From: Novosphingobium mangrovisedimenti
Lineage (GTDB): Bacteria > Pseudomonadota > Alphaproteobacteria > Sphingomonadales > Sphingomonadaceae
Assembly: GCF_025153475.1 (NCBI RefSeq)
Contig: NZ_JANZXA010000013.1
Span: forward strand, 62,001-126,000
Direction: 5' to 3'
DNA length: 64,000 nt
Positions 1 through 8,282 of the stretch are shown here, in pieces. Numbering within the stretch: the first letter of the stretch is position 1; each line of letters starts with the position of its first letter. A program made the position numbers and the translations under genes. Below the pieces are notes generated by a model. The model saw only the letters and a program-made list of their open reading frames with translations, did no database searches and was not told where the DNA came from.

Positions 1-143
1 ACCGCCTCGTGCAGGTCGTAACGCAGGGCGGCAAGCCACTCGTCTTTGCCCGCACCGTGCTCGTTACTGTCGACCCCGAGGGGCCTTCGCCCCTGCCTGA
101 CACCTTCGCGGCATCGACCACCGCGTGGATGCTTCGGCCATGA
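1..143 (+). CDS. C-terminal tail of a probable hotdog-fold acyl-CoA thioesterase (partial)
   Basis: The reading frame is open from the window edge (frame 3) to a TGA at 141-143 and encodes about 46 residues. A beta-strand-like stretch ending in the pattern ARTVLVTVD resembles the last strand of YbgC/4HBT hotdog thioesterases. The rest of the gene lies outside the window, so the catalytic Asp/Glu cannot be seen. The stop overlaps the ATG of the next gene (ATGA), which suggests co-transcription and translational coupling with the ferredoxin protein. The family call is inference from a short tail only. Confidence 0.4.
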   Translation, partial: RLVQVVTQGGKPLVFARTVLVTVDPEGPSPLPDTFAASTTAWMLRP

Positions 144-529
144 CTGCCTCGGCGAAGGAAATCGAGCAGGCCCGCGAAGCGCTGGCGAAGGCCGGCGGCG
201 ATGGCATCCAGCGCCATATCTTCATCTGCGCCGAACCGCAGAAAGGCGAATGCTGCACGCCCGAAAAGGGGCAGGCAGCCTGGAAATACCTGAAAAAGCG
301 CCTCAAGCAGCTCGGCCTGGATGGGCCGAAAACGGAAACGGGCGGCGGCATTGCCCGAAGCAAGGCGGATTGCCTGCGCATCTGCGCCGCCGGACCGATC
401 GCGGTCGTGTGGCCGGATGGCGTCTGGTACCACTCGTGCACTGAGGAGGCTCTGGAGAAGATCATCCAGCAGCACCTGATCGGCGGACAGCCGGTCGAGG
501 AATACCGGCTCAGGCCTGCGGGCGACTGA
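140..529 (+). CDS. Thioredoxin-like (2Fe-2S) ferredoxin domain protein
   Basis: A 129-residue protein with the ligand pattern of thioredoxin-fold [2Fe-2S] ferredoxins (NuoE-like): Cys30 in HIFIC, Cys38/39 in GECC, then Cys78 and Cys82 in KADCLRIC. The tail GVWYHSC and a helix ending near residue 112 also fit the family. It probably transfers electrons in the cytoplasm; the partner is unknown. I chose the ATG at 140 because it overlaps the upstream stop (ATGA); an earlier in-frame start at 125 would lie inside the upstream gene. The protein is close to the usual 100-130 residue size. Confidence 0.8.
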   Translation: MTASAKEIEQAREALAKAGGDGIQRHIFICAEPQKGECCTPEKGQAAWKYLKKRLKQLGLDGPKTETGGGIARSKADCLRICAAGPIAVVWPDGVWYHSCTEEALEKIIQQHLIGGQPVEEYRLRPAGD

Positions 530-559
530 ACGGAGGGGCCTCGGCCCGCTGATTCCGGC

Positions 560-856
560 CTAGGAGATCTTGCTGTCGTCGTCGAGCGGATCGACGATGC
601 ATTCGTCGTGCCCTGTCCCGCTCGAGAGGAACACCAGCCCCATCAGCGCCGACGTCAGCAGCATCGTGAAACCGATGCCCAGCGCAGTCGCGATGTAGAA
701 GTGGATCGAGACCATCCCGTTGGAACGGTAGAGAATGAAAATCGCCGCCGCGACAAGACCGACGGTCAGCACCATCATCCAGCGCATGATGCGCAGATAG
801 CGGGCCCAGGCGTGCGTCGCCTTCTCGGGGTCATCCAGGGGGGAAGGAGGAATCAT
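560..856 (-). CDS. Small two-TM membrane protein
   Basis: This 98-residue protein has two predicted transmembrane segments at roughly residues 24-43 and 54-77. The N-terminus is soluble and the C-terminus acidic (DPLDDDSK). No enzyme motif is visible and I do not recognise the family. The ATG at 856 leaves a sensible soluble head of about 20 residues; the longer frame to 988 is Arg/Pro-rich and looks non-coding. It is divergent from the CBS-domain gene, about 155 bases away, so both promoters should lie in 857-1011. Confidence 0.6.
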   Translation of the reverse strand: MIPPSPLDDPEKATHAWARYLRIMRWMMVLTVGLVAAAIFILYRSNGMVSIHFYIATALGIGFTMLLTSALMGLVFLSSGTGHDECIVDPLDDDSKIS

Positions 857-1011
857 CGCCCCCCATGTGAGGGCTGCGGGGCCCGCCCGCAAGGGCATCG
901 TGACCATTCTCCGATTCCATCGGACGAAGTGGCGGAGTCCCGGCGTCTGTGGTATTCTCTCCCGGCCCGTCGAAAACGGCGGGCCCAAGCCAAAACAGGG
1001 AGAGTTCGACG

Positions 1012-1437
1012 ATGACCATTGGGCGCCTCATCGAAGGCCGCGACGCGGTCCTTACCTGTGACGTCACCACCACTGTGCGCGAGGCCGTGAGCATTCTCGC
1101 GGGACGCCGCATCGGCGCATTGCCGGTCCTGGAAAACGAATCCATTGCAGGCATGTTTTCCGAACGCGACGTGATCTACCGCCTGCACGAGTCAGGGCCG
1201 GACATACTCGAAAGGCCCGTCTCCGCGATCATGACCGCGCCGGCCGTGACCGTCGAACCGGAAACCTCGGTGATGACCGCACTCGCACTCATGACCCGGC
1301 GACGCATCCGCCATCTTCCCGTCGTGGAAGGCGGACGCATGATCGGCCTCGTTTCGATCGGCGATCTGGTGAAGCACCGGATCGATGCCGTCGAATCCGA
1401 AGCCGCAGCGATGCGCGATTACATCCAGATGGCGTAA
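1012..1437 (+). CDS. Two-CBS-domain protein
   Basis: A 141-residue stand-alone pair of CBS motifs (about residues 8-62 and 75-130). Each ends with the typical strand-helix signature, for example GMFSERDVIYRL and GLVSIGDLVKHRI. Such Bateman modules bind adenine nucleotides or similar ligands and regulate a partner; here no partner domain is fused. The start at 1012 follows an AGGGAG-like ribosome site at a good distance. An upstream in-frame start at 949 would add a low-complexity leader and is unlikely. The specific ligand cannot be read from the sequence. Confidence 0.85.
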   Translation: MTIGRLIEGRDAVLTCDVTTTVREAVSILAGRRIGALPVLENESIAGMFSERDVIYRLHESGPDILERPVSAIMTAPAVTVEPETSVMTALALMTRRRIRHLPVVEGGRMIGLVSIGDLVKHRIDAVESEAAAMRDYIQMA

Positions 1438-1511
1438 CGCCGTCTGCCATACCCTGGTCTGTAGCCCGCCTCTGCCTTGCCGCGCGGGGCAGGGGGGCTT
1501 ACATCCGGTGC

Positions 1512-1844
1512 ATGGACCAGCAAAACCTCACACTCAGCCCCTCGGCTGCCGCGCGTGTCGCGGCTATTGCCGAAAAGCAGGGCAAGCCTGCGATACTGCG
1601 CCTCTCCGTGGAGGGCGGCGGGTGCTCGGGTTTCCAGTACAAGTTCGGTCTCGCCGACGCGCCGGATTCGGACGATGCAGTGACTGAAACGGACGGTGTC
1701 CGGCTGGTGGTCGATCCCGTCAGCCTGGATCTCGTCAACGGTTGCATTGTCGATTTCGTCGAATCGCTCGGCGGGGCGGCCTTCCGGGTCGAGAATCCCA
1801 ACGCCGAAGCCGGCTGCGGCTGTGGGTCGAGCTTCTCGGTGTGA
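1512..1844 (+). CDS. erpA: Iron-sulfur cluster insertion protein ErpA (A-type carrier)
   Basis: This 110-residue protein is full length for the HesB/IscA/ErpA family. The three conserved cluster-binding cysteines are present: Cys38 in GGGCSG, and Cys102 and Cys104 in the terminal CGCG motif. A-type carriers accept Fe-S clusters from the Suf/Isc scaffold and pass them to apo-enzymes. ErpA versus IscA/SufA cannot be decided with certainty from motifs; its isolated position outside any suf operon favours ErpA. The stop overlaps the GTG start of xth (GTGTGA), implying coupled translation. Confidence 0.85.
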   Translation: MDQQNLTLSPSAAARVAAIAEKQGKPAILRLSVEGGGCSGFQYKFGLADAPDSDDAVTETDGVRLVVDPVSLDLVNGCIVDFVESLGGAAFRVENPNAEAGCGCGSSFSV

Positions 1845-2617
1845 AAAAGGTCGCATCGTTCAACATCAACGGGGTCAAGGCACGCCTGCCCCGTCTGCTC
1901 GAATGGCTGGAAGAAACGCGTCCCTCGGTTGCCTGCCTGCAGGAAATCAAGTCGCAGGATGAAGGCTTCCCGATCGCCGAGTTCGAGAAGCTGGGCTACA
2001 AGGGCATCTGGCACGGACAGAAGGGTTTTAACGGCGTTGCCATCCTTGCCGATGGCGAAACGCCCGTCGAAGTGCAGCGTGGTCTGGACGGAGAGCCCGA
2101 GGACGATCACTCGCGCTATCTGGAAGCCGATGTCTTCGGCCTGCGCGTATCCTGCATCTACCTGCCGAACGGAAACCCGGTGCCCGGGCCCAAGTTCGAC
2201 TACAAGCTGCGCTGGATGGAGCGGCTGCGCAAACGCATGGCCGCCATCAAGGCCGAGGAAGTGCCGGCCATCGTCACCGGCGACTTCAACGTGATCCCGA
2301 CCGACCGCGATGTCTGGTCACCCCAGGCCATGGCCGCGGACGCCCTGATGCAGCCGGAATCGCGCGACGCCTACTTCCGCCTACTCGGCGACGGTTGGAC
2401 CGACGCACTGGCCACGCACAATCCACGCGGCGGCATCTGGACCTACTGGGACTATCAGGCCGGTGCCTGGCAACGCGACCACGGCTTTCGCATCGACCAT
2501 GCGCTGCTGTCGCCCGAACTCGCGGACAGGCTCGTGGCCTGCGGCGTCGACAAGGCGCACCGCGGCCGGGAAAAGGCCAGCGATCACGCGCCGATCTGGG
2601 TGCAGCTGAAAGACTGA
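1841..2617 (+). CDS. xth: Exodeoxyribonuclease III
   Basis: A 258-residue AP-endonuclease/exonuclease of the EEP fold. Visible catalytic elements are Glu35 (QEIK), Asp148 and Asn150 (GDFNVIP), Asp219 (RIDH) and His249 (SDHAP). The enzyme cuts DNA at abasic sites and degrades duplex DNA 3' to 5' in base-excision repair. The start is GTG at 1841, immediately before conserved KKVASFNINGVKA and overlapping the erpA stop; upstream in-frame sequence is antisense-like Arg-rich. It is followed by a strong hairpin at 2624-2648. Confidence 0.93.
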   Translation: MKKVASFNINGVKARLPRLLEWLEETRPSVACLQEIKSQDEGFPIAEFEKLGYKGIWHGQKGFNGVAILADGETPVEVQRGLDGEPEDDHSRYLEADVFGLRVSCIYLPNGNPVPGPKFDYKLRWMERLRKRMAAIKAEEVPAIVTGDFNVIPTDRDVWSPQAMAADALMQPESRDAYFRLLGDGWTDALATHNPRGGIWTYWDYQAGAWQRDHGFRIDHALLSPELADRLVACGVDKAHRGREKASDHAPIWVQLKD

Positions 2618-2623
2618 AACGAA

Positions 2624-2648
2624 GAAGGGATCGCCCCGCGATCCCTTC
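2624..2648. terminator. Bidirectional hairpin between convergent xth and cell-wall hydrolase genes
   Basis: A perfect 10-base-pair inverted repeat (GAAGGGATCG, 5-base loop, CGATCCCTTC) starts 7 bases after the xth stop and ends 6 bases before the stop of the convergent gene. There is no clear U-tract, so its role as terminator for both directions is inferred from position. Confidence 0.6.
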
Positions 2649-2653
2649 CCGCA

Positions 2654-3304
2654 TCAGCGATAGAAGATGTGGTTGTCGACCCGGCCGACCCTGGTCAGTC
2701 GCCAGTTCGGCGACACGCGGGCGGCATGGAAGAACAGCGCGCCCTGTGCTGGGCTCGCCCACATGCCGTCCCGGGCAATGCGGGCGATGGCAACGGCACG
2801 ATGCCAACCGCGCGAATTCTTGCGGATCGACGGCATGGCGCCGCCGCGCACGAAGGAAAACTGCGAACGCTGGTACACAACGCCGCAATAGCTGTCGGGA
2901 AACCGATCGGACGCGGCACGGTTCACGATCACGCGGGCTACGGCCAGCTGGCCCTCGAGCGTTTCCCCGCGCGCCTCGAAATAGACCGCTCCGGCAAGGC
3001 AACGCATCTGTTCGCCCAGCGTCTCCGGCAGGGCCTGCTCCGATACCAGCTGCGCGAGTGAACGCGTTTCCGAAAGGCCCTCGGCCGATCCTGCATCGGC
3101 GGCATTGTCCGCTGCGCCCTGCCCCTCTTCAGCGGCAAGCGGCTGGACAACCGGCTCGGAAACGAATTTCACGGGGGATTCTTGTATGGCCTTGATCGGA
3201 TTCATTTCCGAAGCGGCCGCGCCCGAACCCTGGACGCTCAACAAAGCGGTCGAAACCGTTGCGGCGAGCGCAATCGCGCTAGCCCACTGCACTTTGGTTC
3301 GCAT
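2654..3304 (-). CDS. Exported cell wall hydrolase, SleB/Hydrolase_2 family
   Basis: The 216-residue protein starts with a signal peptide (charged MRTK, hydrophobic residues 7-24, Ala-rich cleavage area near 30). A variable linker of about 65 residues follows, then a Hydrolase_2 domain (about 96-216). That domain shows the signature VYFEARGE, with the likely catalytic glutamate at position 110, and the later FSFVRGG and GALFFHA segments. Related proteins cleave peptidoglycan glycan strands. The ATG at 3304 is preceded by an ACAGG site; an upstream GTG at 3340 is less plausible because it would bury the signal peptide. Confidence 0.82.
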   Translation of the reverse strand: MRTKVQWASAIALAATVSTALLSVQGSGAAASEMNPIKAIQESPVKFVSEPVVQPLAAEEGQGAADNAADAGSAEGLSETRSLAQLVSEQALPETLGEQMRCLAGAVYFEARGETLEGQLAVARVIVNRAASDRFPDSYCGVVYQRSQFSFVRGGAMPSIRKNSRGWHRAVAIARIARDGMWASPAQGALFFHAARVSPNWRLTRVGRVDNHIFYR

Positions 3305-3502
3305 TATGCCTGTATCAAATGCGGTGAACCGGTCCGACACAGGCCGCAGCGTGACAGCCTCTTCAAGGCTTCCAGATCACGTTCGAACCTGCCGACGATT
3401 CCCCGTCTGCGTGCTAGCCAGGAAACCGAAATGCCTCCCTTGCCGCCTACGCGTTCTTGGACGCGCCCTTAGCTTGCGAATCTTGCACGTCAACCGAAAT
3501 TC

Positions 3503-3832
3503 TTAAGATTGGCCGATAAAACGTTCACCATTCGCGACGTCCAGTTCGACAATCCACAAATCCGGGTCCTGATTGCCGCGGCGCTCCAGGTATTCTGAAA
3601 ATTCACTTTTATTTTCAGGATCTTGCTTCTTCGAACACGACCAATCGCGGGTGCCGTCGAGCTGCGGCATGCGCTCGTAAGCCCGTGCATTCGCTCCATT
3701 TTCCGCGATTACGACCATGATCGTACCGGCGTCGCGTTCACCTTTGCTCAGGACCGCCGCAAAGCCACCAGCGGCTTCCACGCTGCGAATCAGTCCGGAA
3801 ACTTCGAGGTGGGCAGGCAAGCGCGCATCCAT
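3503..3832 (-). CDS. DUF1491 family protein
   Basis: This 109-residue soluble protein has the features of DUF1491, a small alphaproteobacterial family: an N-terminal LPAHLEVSGLIRSVEAAGG segment, a central beta-rich part, and the acidic C-terminal DPDLWIVELD motif. No function is established. It is the last gene of the leftward block that starts at ppsR, with only 3 bases between it and the upstream thioesterase gene. Its 3' end and the next 200 bases are noticeably less GC-rich than the surroundings. Confidence 0.75.
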   Translation of the reverse strand: MDARLPAHLEVSGLIRSVEAAGGFAAVLSKGERDAGTIMVVIAENGANARAYERMPQLDGTRDWSCSKKQDPENKSEFSEYLERRGNQDPDLWIVELDVANGERFIGQS

Positions 3833-3835
3833 CGT

Positions 3836-4330
3836 TCAGGATCCCTCGGATCGCCCCGAGTAGCCGGCAAGGCTGGACAACCCGATGCGCGAACGCATGA
3901 ACGTACCGGTTCCGCGACCAACCTCCTCGCCATCCTCGTCAAGCAGCCACGATTCGGCGACCAGCACCCTGCGGCGCCCGCTGATCCAGCGGCCTTCGGC
4001 AACGATCCGACCGCCCTTGATCGGCTTGCTGAAGTGGAGGTTGAACGACGTCGTCAGCAGGAACCGGTCGGTAACCAGCGTATTGGCGGCATAGAACGCC
4101 GCGTCGTCGAGCATCTTGAAGTAGATCGTGCCGTGCGCGGCGCCGGCGGCATGGAAGCAGTCCGGCTCTACCAGGAACGAGATGCGCGACCGCCCCTCAC
4201 CCAGGATTTCAAGTGCAGAGCGGAACTTGTGGTTGATCGGCGCGGAGGCGTAGAGCCTCTCCAGCGCACGCCAGTGCAGGTCGGCGCCGGAGACTTCTCC
4301 CGCTGCACCAGGCGTCAGGTCAGGCGGCAT
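3836..4330 (-). CDS. PaaI-type hotdog thioesterase
   Basis: A 164-residue protein. A hotdog core is visible: AAHGTIYFKMLDDAAFYAAN resembles the PaaI motif in which an acidic residue on the central helix is catalytic, followed by strands LLTTSFNLHFSKPIKGG and ISGRRRVLVAESWLLDEDG. It probably hydrolyses acyl-CoA thioesters; the substrate is unknown. The ATG at 4330 overlaps the ptsN coding region by 11 bases, which points to one transcript. The longer frame would extend further into ptsN and is not needed. Confidence 0.75.
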   Translation of the reverse strand: MPPDLTPGAAGEVSGADLHWRALERLYASAPINHKFRSALEILGEGRSRISFLVEPDCFHAAGAAHGTIYFKMLDDAAFYAANTLVTDRFLLTTSFNLHFSKPIKGGRIVAEGRWISGRRRVLVAESWLLDEDGEEVGRGTGTFMRSRIGLSSLAGYSGRSEGS

Positions 4331-4781
4331 CGCGGTCGATGACGTTGCTGAGCAGGCTGTAGAGCACTTCCGGCCCCGGTGCCGACAGCAACGCTTCGTG
4401 CATCCGCTCATCCCGCATCATGCGCGAGATGGCCGCCAGAGCGTGCAAATGCGTCGCCCCGGCCCCTTCGGGGGAAAGCAGGCCGAAAACGAGATCGACG
4501 GGCATGCCATCGGCCGAATCGAATTCCACCGGCGATTCAAGACGCAGGAAAGCGGCCACAGGCCGGCCGAGCCCCGGCATGCGCGCATGCGGAATCGCGA
4601 TGCGGCGTCCGAAGCCCGTGCTTCCCAGCTCTTCGCGCTCGACGATGCGTTCCAGAACCACGCCGCGGTCCAGATCGTAGACTTCGGCGAACAGGGCCGC
4701 GAGCCGCTCAAGAATGATGTCCTTGCTGTCCGCATCCGCCGTGGTCACGGCTTCAGGCAGCAGTGTGAAAAGACCAGTCAT
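4320..4781 (-). CDS. ptsN: PTS IIA-like nitrogen regulatory protein PtsN
   Basis: A 153-residue EIIA-Ntr domain, full length. The phosphorylated histidine is His65 in the motif RRIAIPHARMPG; the preceding TGFGRR and later PVDLVFGLLSPEGAG are typical. PtsN takes phosphate from the PTS-Ntr chain (PtsP, NPr) and regulates carbon, nitrogen and potassium processes by protein contact. It lies downstream of hpf, as in the common rpoN-hpf-ptsN cluster, but rpoN is absent here. A perfect hairpin separates it from hpf, so its expression may be partly independent. Confidence 0.93.
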   Translation of the reverse strand: MTGLFTLLPEAVTTADADSKDIILERLAALFAEVYDLDRGVVLERIVEREELGSTGFGRRIAIPHARMPGLGRPVAAFLRLESPVEFDSADGMPVDLVFGLLSPEGAGATHLHALAAISRMMRDERMHEALLSAPGPEVLYSLLSNVIDRDAA

Positions 4782-4831
4782 TTCGATTCTGATTCTAGGC
4801 TTCGATCGGTTTCCAAATGATGCATACCCCC

Positions 4832-4854
4832 AACCCCCGGAAAAACCGGGGGTT
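4832..4854. terminator. Hairpin between hpf and ptsN
   Basis: A perfect 9-base-pair stem AACCCCCGG / CCGGGGGTT with a loop of five A (five U when transcribed leftward). It sits 45 bases after the hpf stop and 50 bases before the ptsN start. No long U-tract follows on the minus strand, so it could be a leaky terminator, an RNA-processing site or a transcript-stabilising stem. Confidence 0.5.
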
Positions 4855-4899
4855 TCTATCCTCTCCTCCGATCAGGATTGGGCTGCGCCGCGGGCGGCG

Positions 4900-5472
4900 T
4901 CAGTGCGGTTCGACCCAGCCGATCGACCCGTCGCCGCGGCGGTAAACCATATTATGGCGCCCGGTGCCAGCATTTTTGAAGAAAAGCGCCGTGGTATTGC
5001 GCAGATCGAGCATCATAACAGCATCCGAAACGGTTGCTTCGGGCACGTCCACGCGGGTTTCGGCGATGACGACGGGCGCATCGGCCTCGAGCTCTTCGTC
5101 CTCGTCCGTGACCGGCCGTTCCTCGAAAATGGTATAGGCCGCGTCTTCCACCGCAAGCGCGTGGGCGGCCTGCTCGTGGCGGTCCTTGAGCCGGCGCTTG
5201 TAGCGGCGCAGCTGCTTGTCGATCTTTTCCGCCGCCTGGTCGAGCGCCAGGTGGGCGTCCTGCGCCATACCGGTAGCCTTGAGCACAAGGTTCTGCATGA
5301 CATGCATGATGATGTCGCATCGGAAGGCCCCGGCCGGCGCTCGCCCGAATGTCACATGCGAGGACAGCGCCTGGTTGAAATACTTCCCGATGATCGCCGA
5401 CAGTCGCTCGTTAGCGTGGACTTGCAGGGCCTCGCCAGTATCGACCTGGTGACCGGAGACGCGAATATCCAT
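4900..5472 (-). CDS. hpf: Ribosome hibernation-promoting factor, long form
   Basis: A 190-residue protein with both domains of long HPF: an N-terminal ribosome-binding S30AE domain (residues 1-100, beginning MDIRVSGHQVDTG) and a C-terminal dimerisation domain (about 130-190, with DLRNTTALFFKNA and YRRGDGSIGWVEP). Long HPF joins two 70S ribosomes into 100S dimers in stationary phase. The start lies 25 bases after the dnaQ stop with a GGAGAA site, so it is probably part of the leftward operon, perhaps with its own promoter. Confidence 0.93.
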   Translation of the reverse strand: MDIRVSGHQVDTGEALQVHANERLSAIIGKYFNQALSSHVTFGRAPAGAFRCDIIMHVMQNLVLKATGMAQDAHLALDQAAEKIDKQLRRYKRRLKDRHEQAAHALAVEDAAYTIFEERPVTDEDEELEADAPVVIAETRVDVPEATVSDAVMMLDLRNTTALFFKNAGTGRHNMVYRRGDGSIGWVEPH

Positions 5473-5497
5473 GAGCGAATTCTCCTTGTACTAGTGT

Positions 5498-6181
5498 TCA
5501 GGCACCCCAGAGCGGGGTATCGACCGACTTGAGAAACTCCGCATGCGCGGCGCGTTCCTCTTCGGTAGCCGCGTGTGGACGCGGTTGACGATAGATACGG
5601 TCCTTTCGAGCGAGGACCTTGATCTCCGTCACGATTTCAGTGGTTTGTGCACCAAGTTCAAGACCGATCTGACGGCCGCCGCGCAGCTCGACATAGACTT
5701 GCGCGAGCAGTTCGGCGTCGAGCAGGGCGCCGTGCTTCGTTCGGTGGCTGCGGTCGATGCCGTAACGGGTGCACAGGGCATCGAGCGAAAGCTTCGCGCC
5801 GGGATGGCGCACCTTGGCCAGCGCAACCGTATCGACCATGCGGTCGCGGCTCACTTCCGGCAGCGAGCAAAGCGCCAGTTCGGCGTTGATGAAGTTGAAG
5901 TCGAACCCGGCGTTGTGCGCCACCATCGGGCTGTCCTCGATGAAGTCGAGGAAGTCCTGCGCGCTGTCCGAGAACAGCGGCTTGTCGGCCAGGAACGCAT
6001 CGGACAGGCCGTGCACCGCCTCGGCTTCGGCGGGCATCGAACGCTCGGGGTTGAAATAGGCGTGGTAGGTGCGGCCGGTCAGAACCCGGTTGACCATCTC
6101 GATGCAACCGATTTCCACCATCCGGTCCCCGTTTTTCGGGTCGAAACCGGTCGTTTCGGTATCGAAAATGATCTCTCGCAT
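5498..6181 (-). CDS. dnaQ: DNA polymerase III epsilon subunit (3'-5' proofreading exonuclease)
   Basis: A 227-residue DEDDh exonuclease. Motif I is FDTETTGFD near residues 6-14, motif II HNAGFDFNFIN near 97-107, and motif III includes HGALLDAELLA near 152-162. The C-terminal segment binds the polymerase alpha subunit in relatives. The ATG at 6181 places MREIIFDTETTG at the N-terminus, as in other DnaQ proteins. It lies 49 bases after coaE, in the maf-aroE-coaE-dnaQ order that is conserved beside the origin in alphaproteobacteria. Confidence 0.94.
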   Translation of the reverse strand: MREIIFDTETTGFDPKNGDRMVEIGCIEMVNRVLTGRTYHAYFNPERSMPAEAEAVHGLSDAFLADKPLFSDSAQDFLDFIEDSPMVAHNAGFDFNFINAELALCSLPEVSRDRMVDTVALAKVRHPGAKLSLDALCTRYGIDRSHRTKHGALLDAELLAQVYVELRGGRQIGLELGAQTTEIVTEIKVLARKDRIYRQPRPHAATEEERAAHAEFLKSVDTPLWGA

Positions 6182-6230
6182 CACTTCACATATCTGCCTG
6201 CAGGGGCCGGTGTGCAAGGGCCAGATGCGA

Positions 6231-6827
6231 TTATTCTTCCCGCTTCAACGCCTCGACGATCCCGGCCACCTGTTCGCGCGTTTCGGCAAGCGAGGTGCCG
6301 GTATCGATGACGAAGTCCGCACGCGCGCGCTTTTCCGCGTCGGGCACCTGAAGTGCCAGAATCTTCTCGAATTTTTCGACCGTCATGCCGGGCCGCGCCA
6401 AAACCCGCTCGCGCTGGGCCTGCGCGGGAGCGGAAACCACGGCAACGGCATCGAGCCCGGCGTGGCCGCCCTTTTCATAAAGAAGCGGAATGTCGAAGAC
6501 GATCAGGGGAGCCTCTGCGTGGTCGCGCAGGAACGCCTGACGCATCCCGGCGACGGCGGGATGGACGATTCGCTCGAGTCGCGCCAGCGCTTCGGGATTA
6601 CCGAAAACGGCGGCGCCCAGCTGTTGGCGGTCGACACCGTCTGCCCCGGTTGTGCCGGGAAATTCCCGCTCGATCGCATCGAGCAATGCGCCGCCCGGCC
6701 CCTGCAGCTCGTGTACCGCGGCATCGGCATCGAACACCGGCACGCCGAGATCGCGCAACATGCCGGCCACTGTCGACTTGCCCATGCCGATCGAGCCGGT
6801 GAGCCCCAGAATCTTGCAGCGGGTCAT
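6231..6827 (-). CDS. coaE: Dephospho-CoA kinase
   Basis: A 198-residue P-loop kinase with the Walker A motif GSIGMGKST (residues 11-19) right after LGLT. Downstream are the expected FDADAAVHEL and FDIPLLYE segments. CoaE phosphorylates the 3' hydroxyl of dephospho-CoA in the last step of CoA synthesis. The ATG at 6827 overlaps the aroE stop (ATGA), so the two are translationally coupled. Confidence 0.95.
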   Translation of the reverse strand: MTRCKILGLTGSIGMGKSTVAGMLRDLGVPVFDADAAVHELQGPGGALLDAIEREFPGTTGADGVDRQQLGAAVFGNPEALARLERIVHPAVAGMRQAFLRDHAEAPLIVFDIPLLYEKGGHAGLDAVAVVSAPAQAQRERVLARPGMTVEKFEKILALQVPDAEKRARADFVIDTGTSLAETREQVAGIVEALKREE

Positions 6828-7681
6828 GACAGGATCAGCGCCCGCAAGGCCTCGTCGTGTTCGCGCGGTGGCCGTTCGCCGAAAAAGCGCGCGAAGGCGA
6901 TGTCGGCCTGGCCGATCAGCATCGACAACCCGTCGACCGTCGCAAATCCCGCAGCGCGCGCCGCCTGCAGGAATGCGGTATCGAGCGGGCTGGTGACGAT
7001 GTCATAGACAACGCTGCCCGGCGGCGCGTGGCTGAAATCGAACGCCAGCGGTGGCTGTCCGGTCATTCCCAGCGGGCTGGCATTGACGATCAGGTCCAGA
7101 CAGCCCTCGCGGTCATCGAACGCGAATTCGGTGGGATCGCCGAAGTGCAAGATATTGACAGCATGGTGGTCGGTCCCCGGCGCCAGCTCGTCGAGCATAG
7201 CGCGCGCCTTGCCGGGATCGCGGCCGGCCAGCACAATGACGAAGTTTTCCCGCGCCAGCGCGGCCACGATCGCCCGCGCCGCGCCGCCCGTGCCCAGCAC
7301 GCGCGCCATGCGGAACAGGTGAGCCTTGTCCAGCTCCGCGCGCAACGGTTCGAGAAAGCCCGGCGCGTCAGTGTTGTAGCCGGTCAGCGTTCCGTCGGCC
7401 TCGCGCACCACGGTATTGACCGCACCGATGCTCGCGGCCAGCGGATCGAGGCGGTCGAGCAGGGGAACGATCGCCAGCTTGTGGGGCATGGTGACGTTGC
7501 AGCCGCGCCAATCCGGGTCCGGACGGCGCGCATCGAGATAGTCGCCGAGACCTTCCAGTTTCACGAGGCAATGGTCGTAGCGCCCCGAAAGCCCCAGCTT
7601 CTCCAGCCAGAATCCGTGGATCGCCGGCGACTTCGATTGCGCGATCGGATCGCCGATCACTTCGGCATAAGGCACGCTCAC
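6824..7681 (-). CDS. aroE: Shikimate dehydrogenase
   Basis: A 285-residue enzyme of aromatic amino acid synthesis that reduces 3-dehydroshikimate with NADPH. Visible are the substrate-binding SKSPAIHGFW motif near residue 14, the catalytic lysine in NVTMPHK (about residue 65), the NTDAPGF segment with the conserved Asp, and the nucleotide-binding LGTGGAARAI. The start is GTG at 7681: it overlaps the maf TGA as GTGA and gives the family N-terminus VSVPYAEVIGDP. The longer open frame upstream is antisense-like and lies inside maf. Confidence 0.94.
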   Translation of the reverse strand: MSVPYAEVIGDPIAQSKSPAIHGFWLEKLGLSGRYDHCLVKLEGLGDYLDARRPDPDWRGCNVTMPHKLAIVPLLDRLDPLAASIGAVNTVVREADGTLTGYNTDAPGFLEPLRAELDKAHLFRMARVLGTGGAARAIVAALARENFVIVLAGRDPGKARAMLDELAPGTDHHAVNILHFGDPTEFAFDDREGCLDLIVNASPLGMTGQPPLAFDFSHAPPGSVVYDIVTSPLDTAFLQAARAAGFATVDGLSMLIGQADIAFARFFGERPPREHDEALRALILS

Positions 7682-8256
7682 TGCTGCAACACTCCCATCT
7701 TGCGCAGAGCCGCCTGCACCATCAGCAGCGGCATACCGAGAATGGTGAAATAGTCCCCTTCGATCTTCTCGAACAACTGCACGCCGCGCGCCTCGATGCG
7801 GAACACGCCCACGCAGCCTGCAACCGCAGGCCATTCGGCATCGAGATAGGCTTCGATAAAAGCGTCGGAAAGCGATGCGACGTGAAGGCTGGCCATCGCA
7901 TGGTCGGCCCAGAGCAGGTTACCGTCGCGCACCAGCGCCGCGGCGCTGTGCAGTTCCATCACCTTGCCCGAAAAAAAGCGCAGGTGCTCGGCGGCCTGTT
8001 CACGCGAGGCCGGCTTGTCGAAGCGGCGCCCCCCGCACGAGACCAGGGAATCGCTACCCAGCACCACTTCATGCGGTGCGAAAACCGCCAGTGCCTTGGC
8101 CTTCGCCAGTTCGAGCGCGATCCGTGACGGCTCGGCGCCGTCCAGTTCCATTTCGATGGCACGCTCGTCGACATGGGCCGGTTGCGCACGGAAGGGAATG
8201 TCGGCCGCCTCCAGCATGGCGCGGCGCGAAGCGCTTTGGGATGCAAGAACAATCAT
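7678..8256 (-). CDS. maf: Maf-family nucleoside triphosphate pyrophosphatase
   Basis: A 192-residue Maf protein. The N-terminal signature LASQSASRRAMLEAA, the VDERAIE segment and GSDSLVS are present. Maf proteins hydrolyse modified nucleotides such as m7GTP or non-canonical pyrimidine triphosphates and affect cell division in some bacteria. Which subfamily this is cannot be settled from motifs alone. It lies 26 bases downstream of ppsR and overlaps aroE, in the conserved origin-proximal order. Confidence 0.88.
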   Translation of the reverse strand: MIVLASQSASRRAMLEAADIPFRAQPAHVDERAIEMELDGAEPSRIALELAKAKALAVFAPHEVVLGSDSLVSCGGRRFDKPASREQAAEHLRFFSGKVMELHSAAALVRDGNLLWADHAMASLHVASLSDAFIEAYLDAEWPAVAGCVGVFRIEARGVQLFEKIEGDYFTILGMPLLMVQAALRKMGVLQQ

Positions 8257-8282
8257 CGGGTATTTTTCCGGAATGGAGCAGG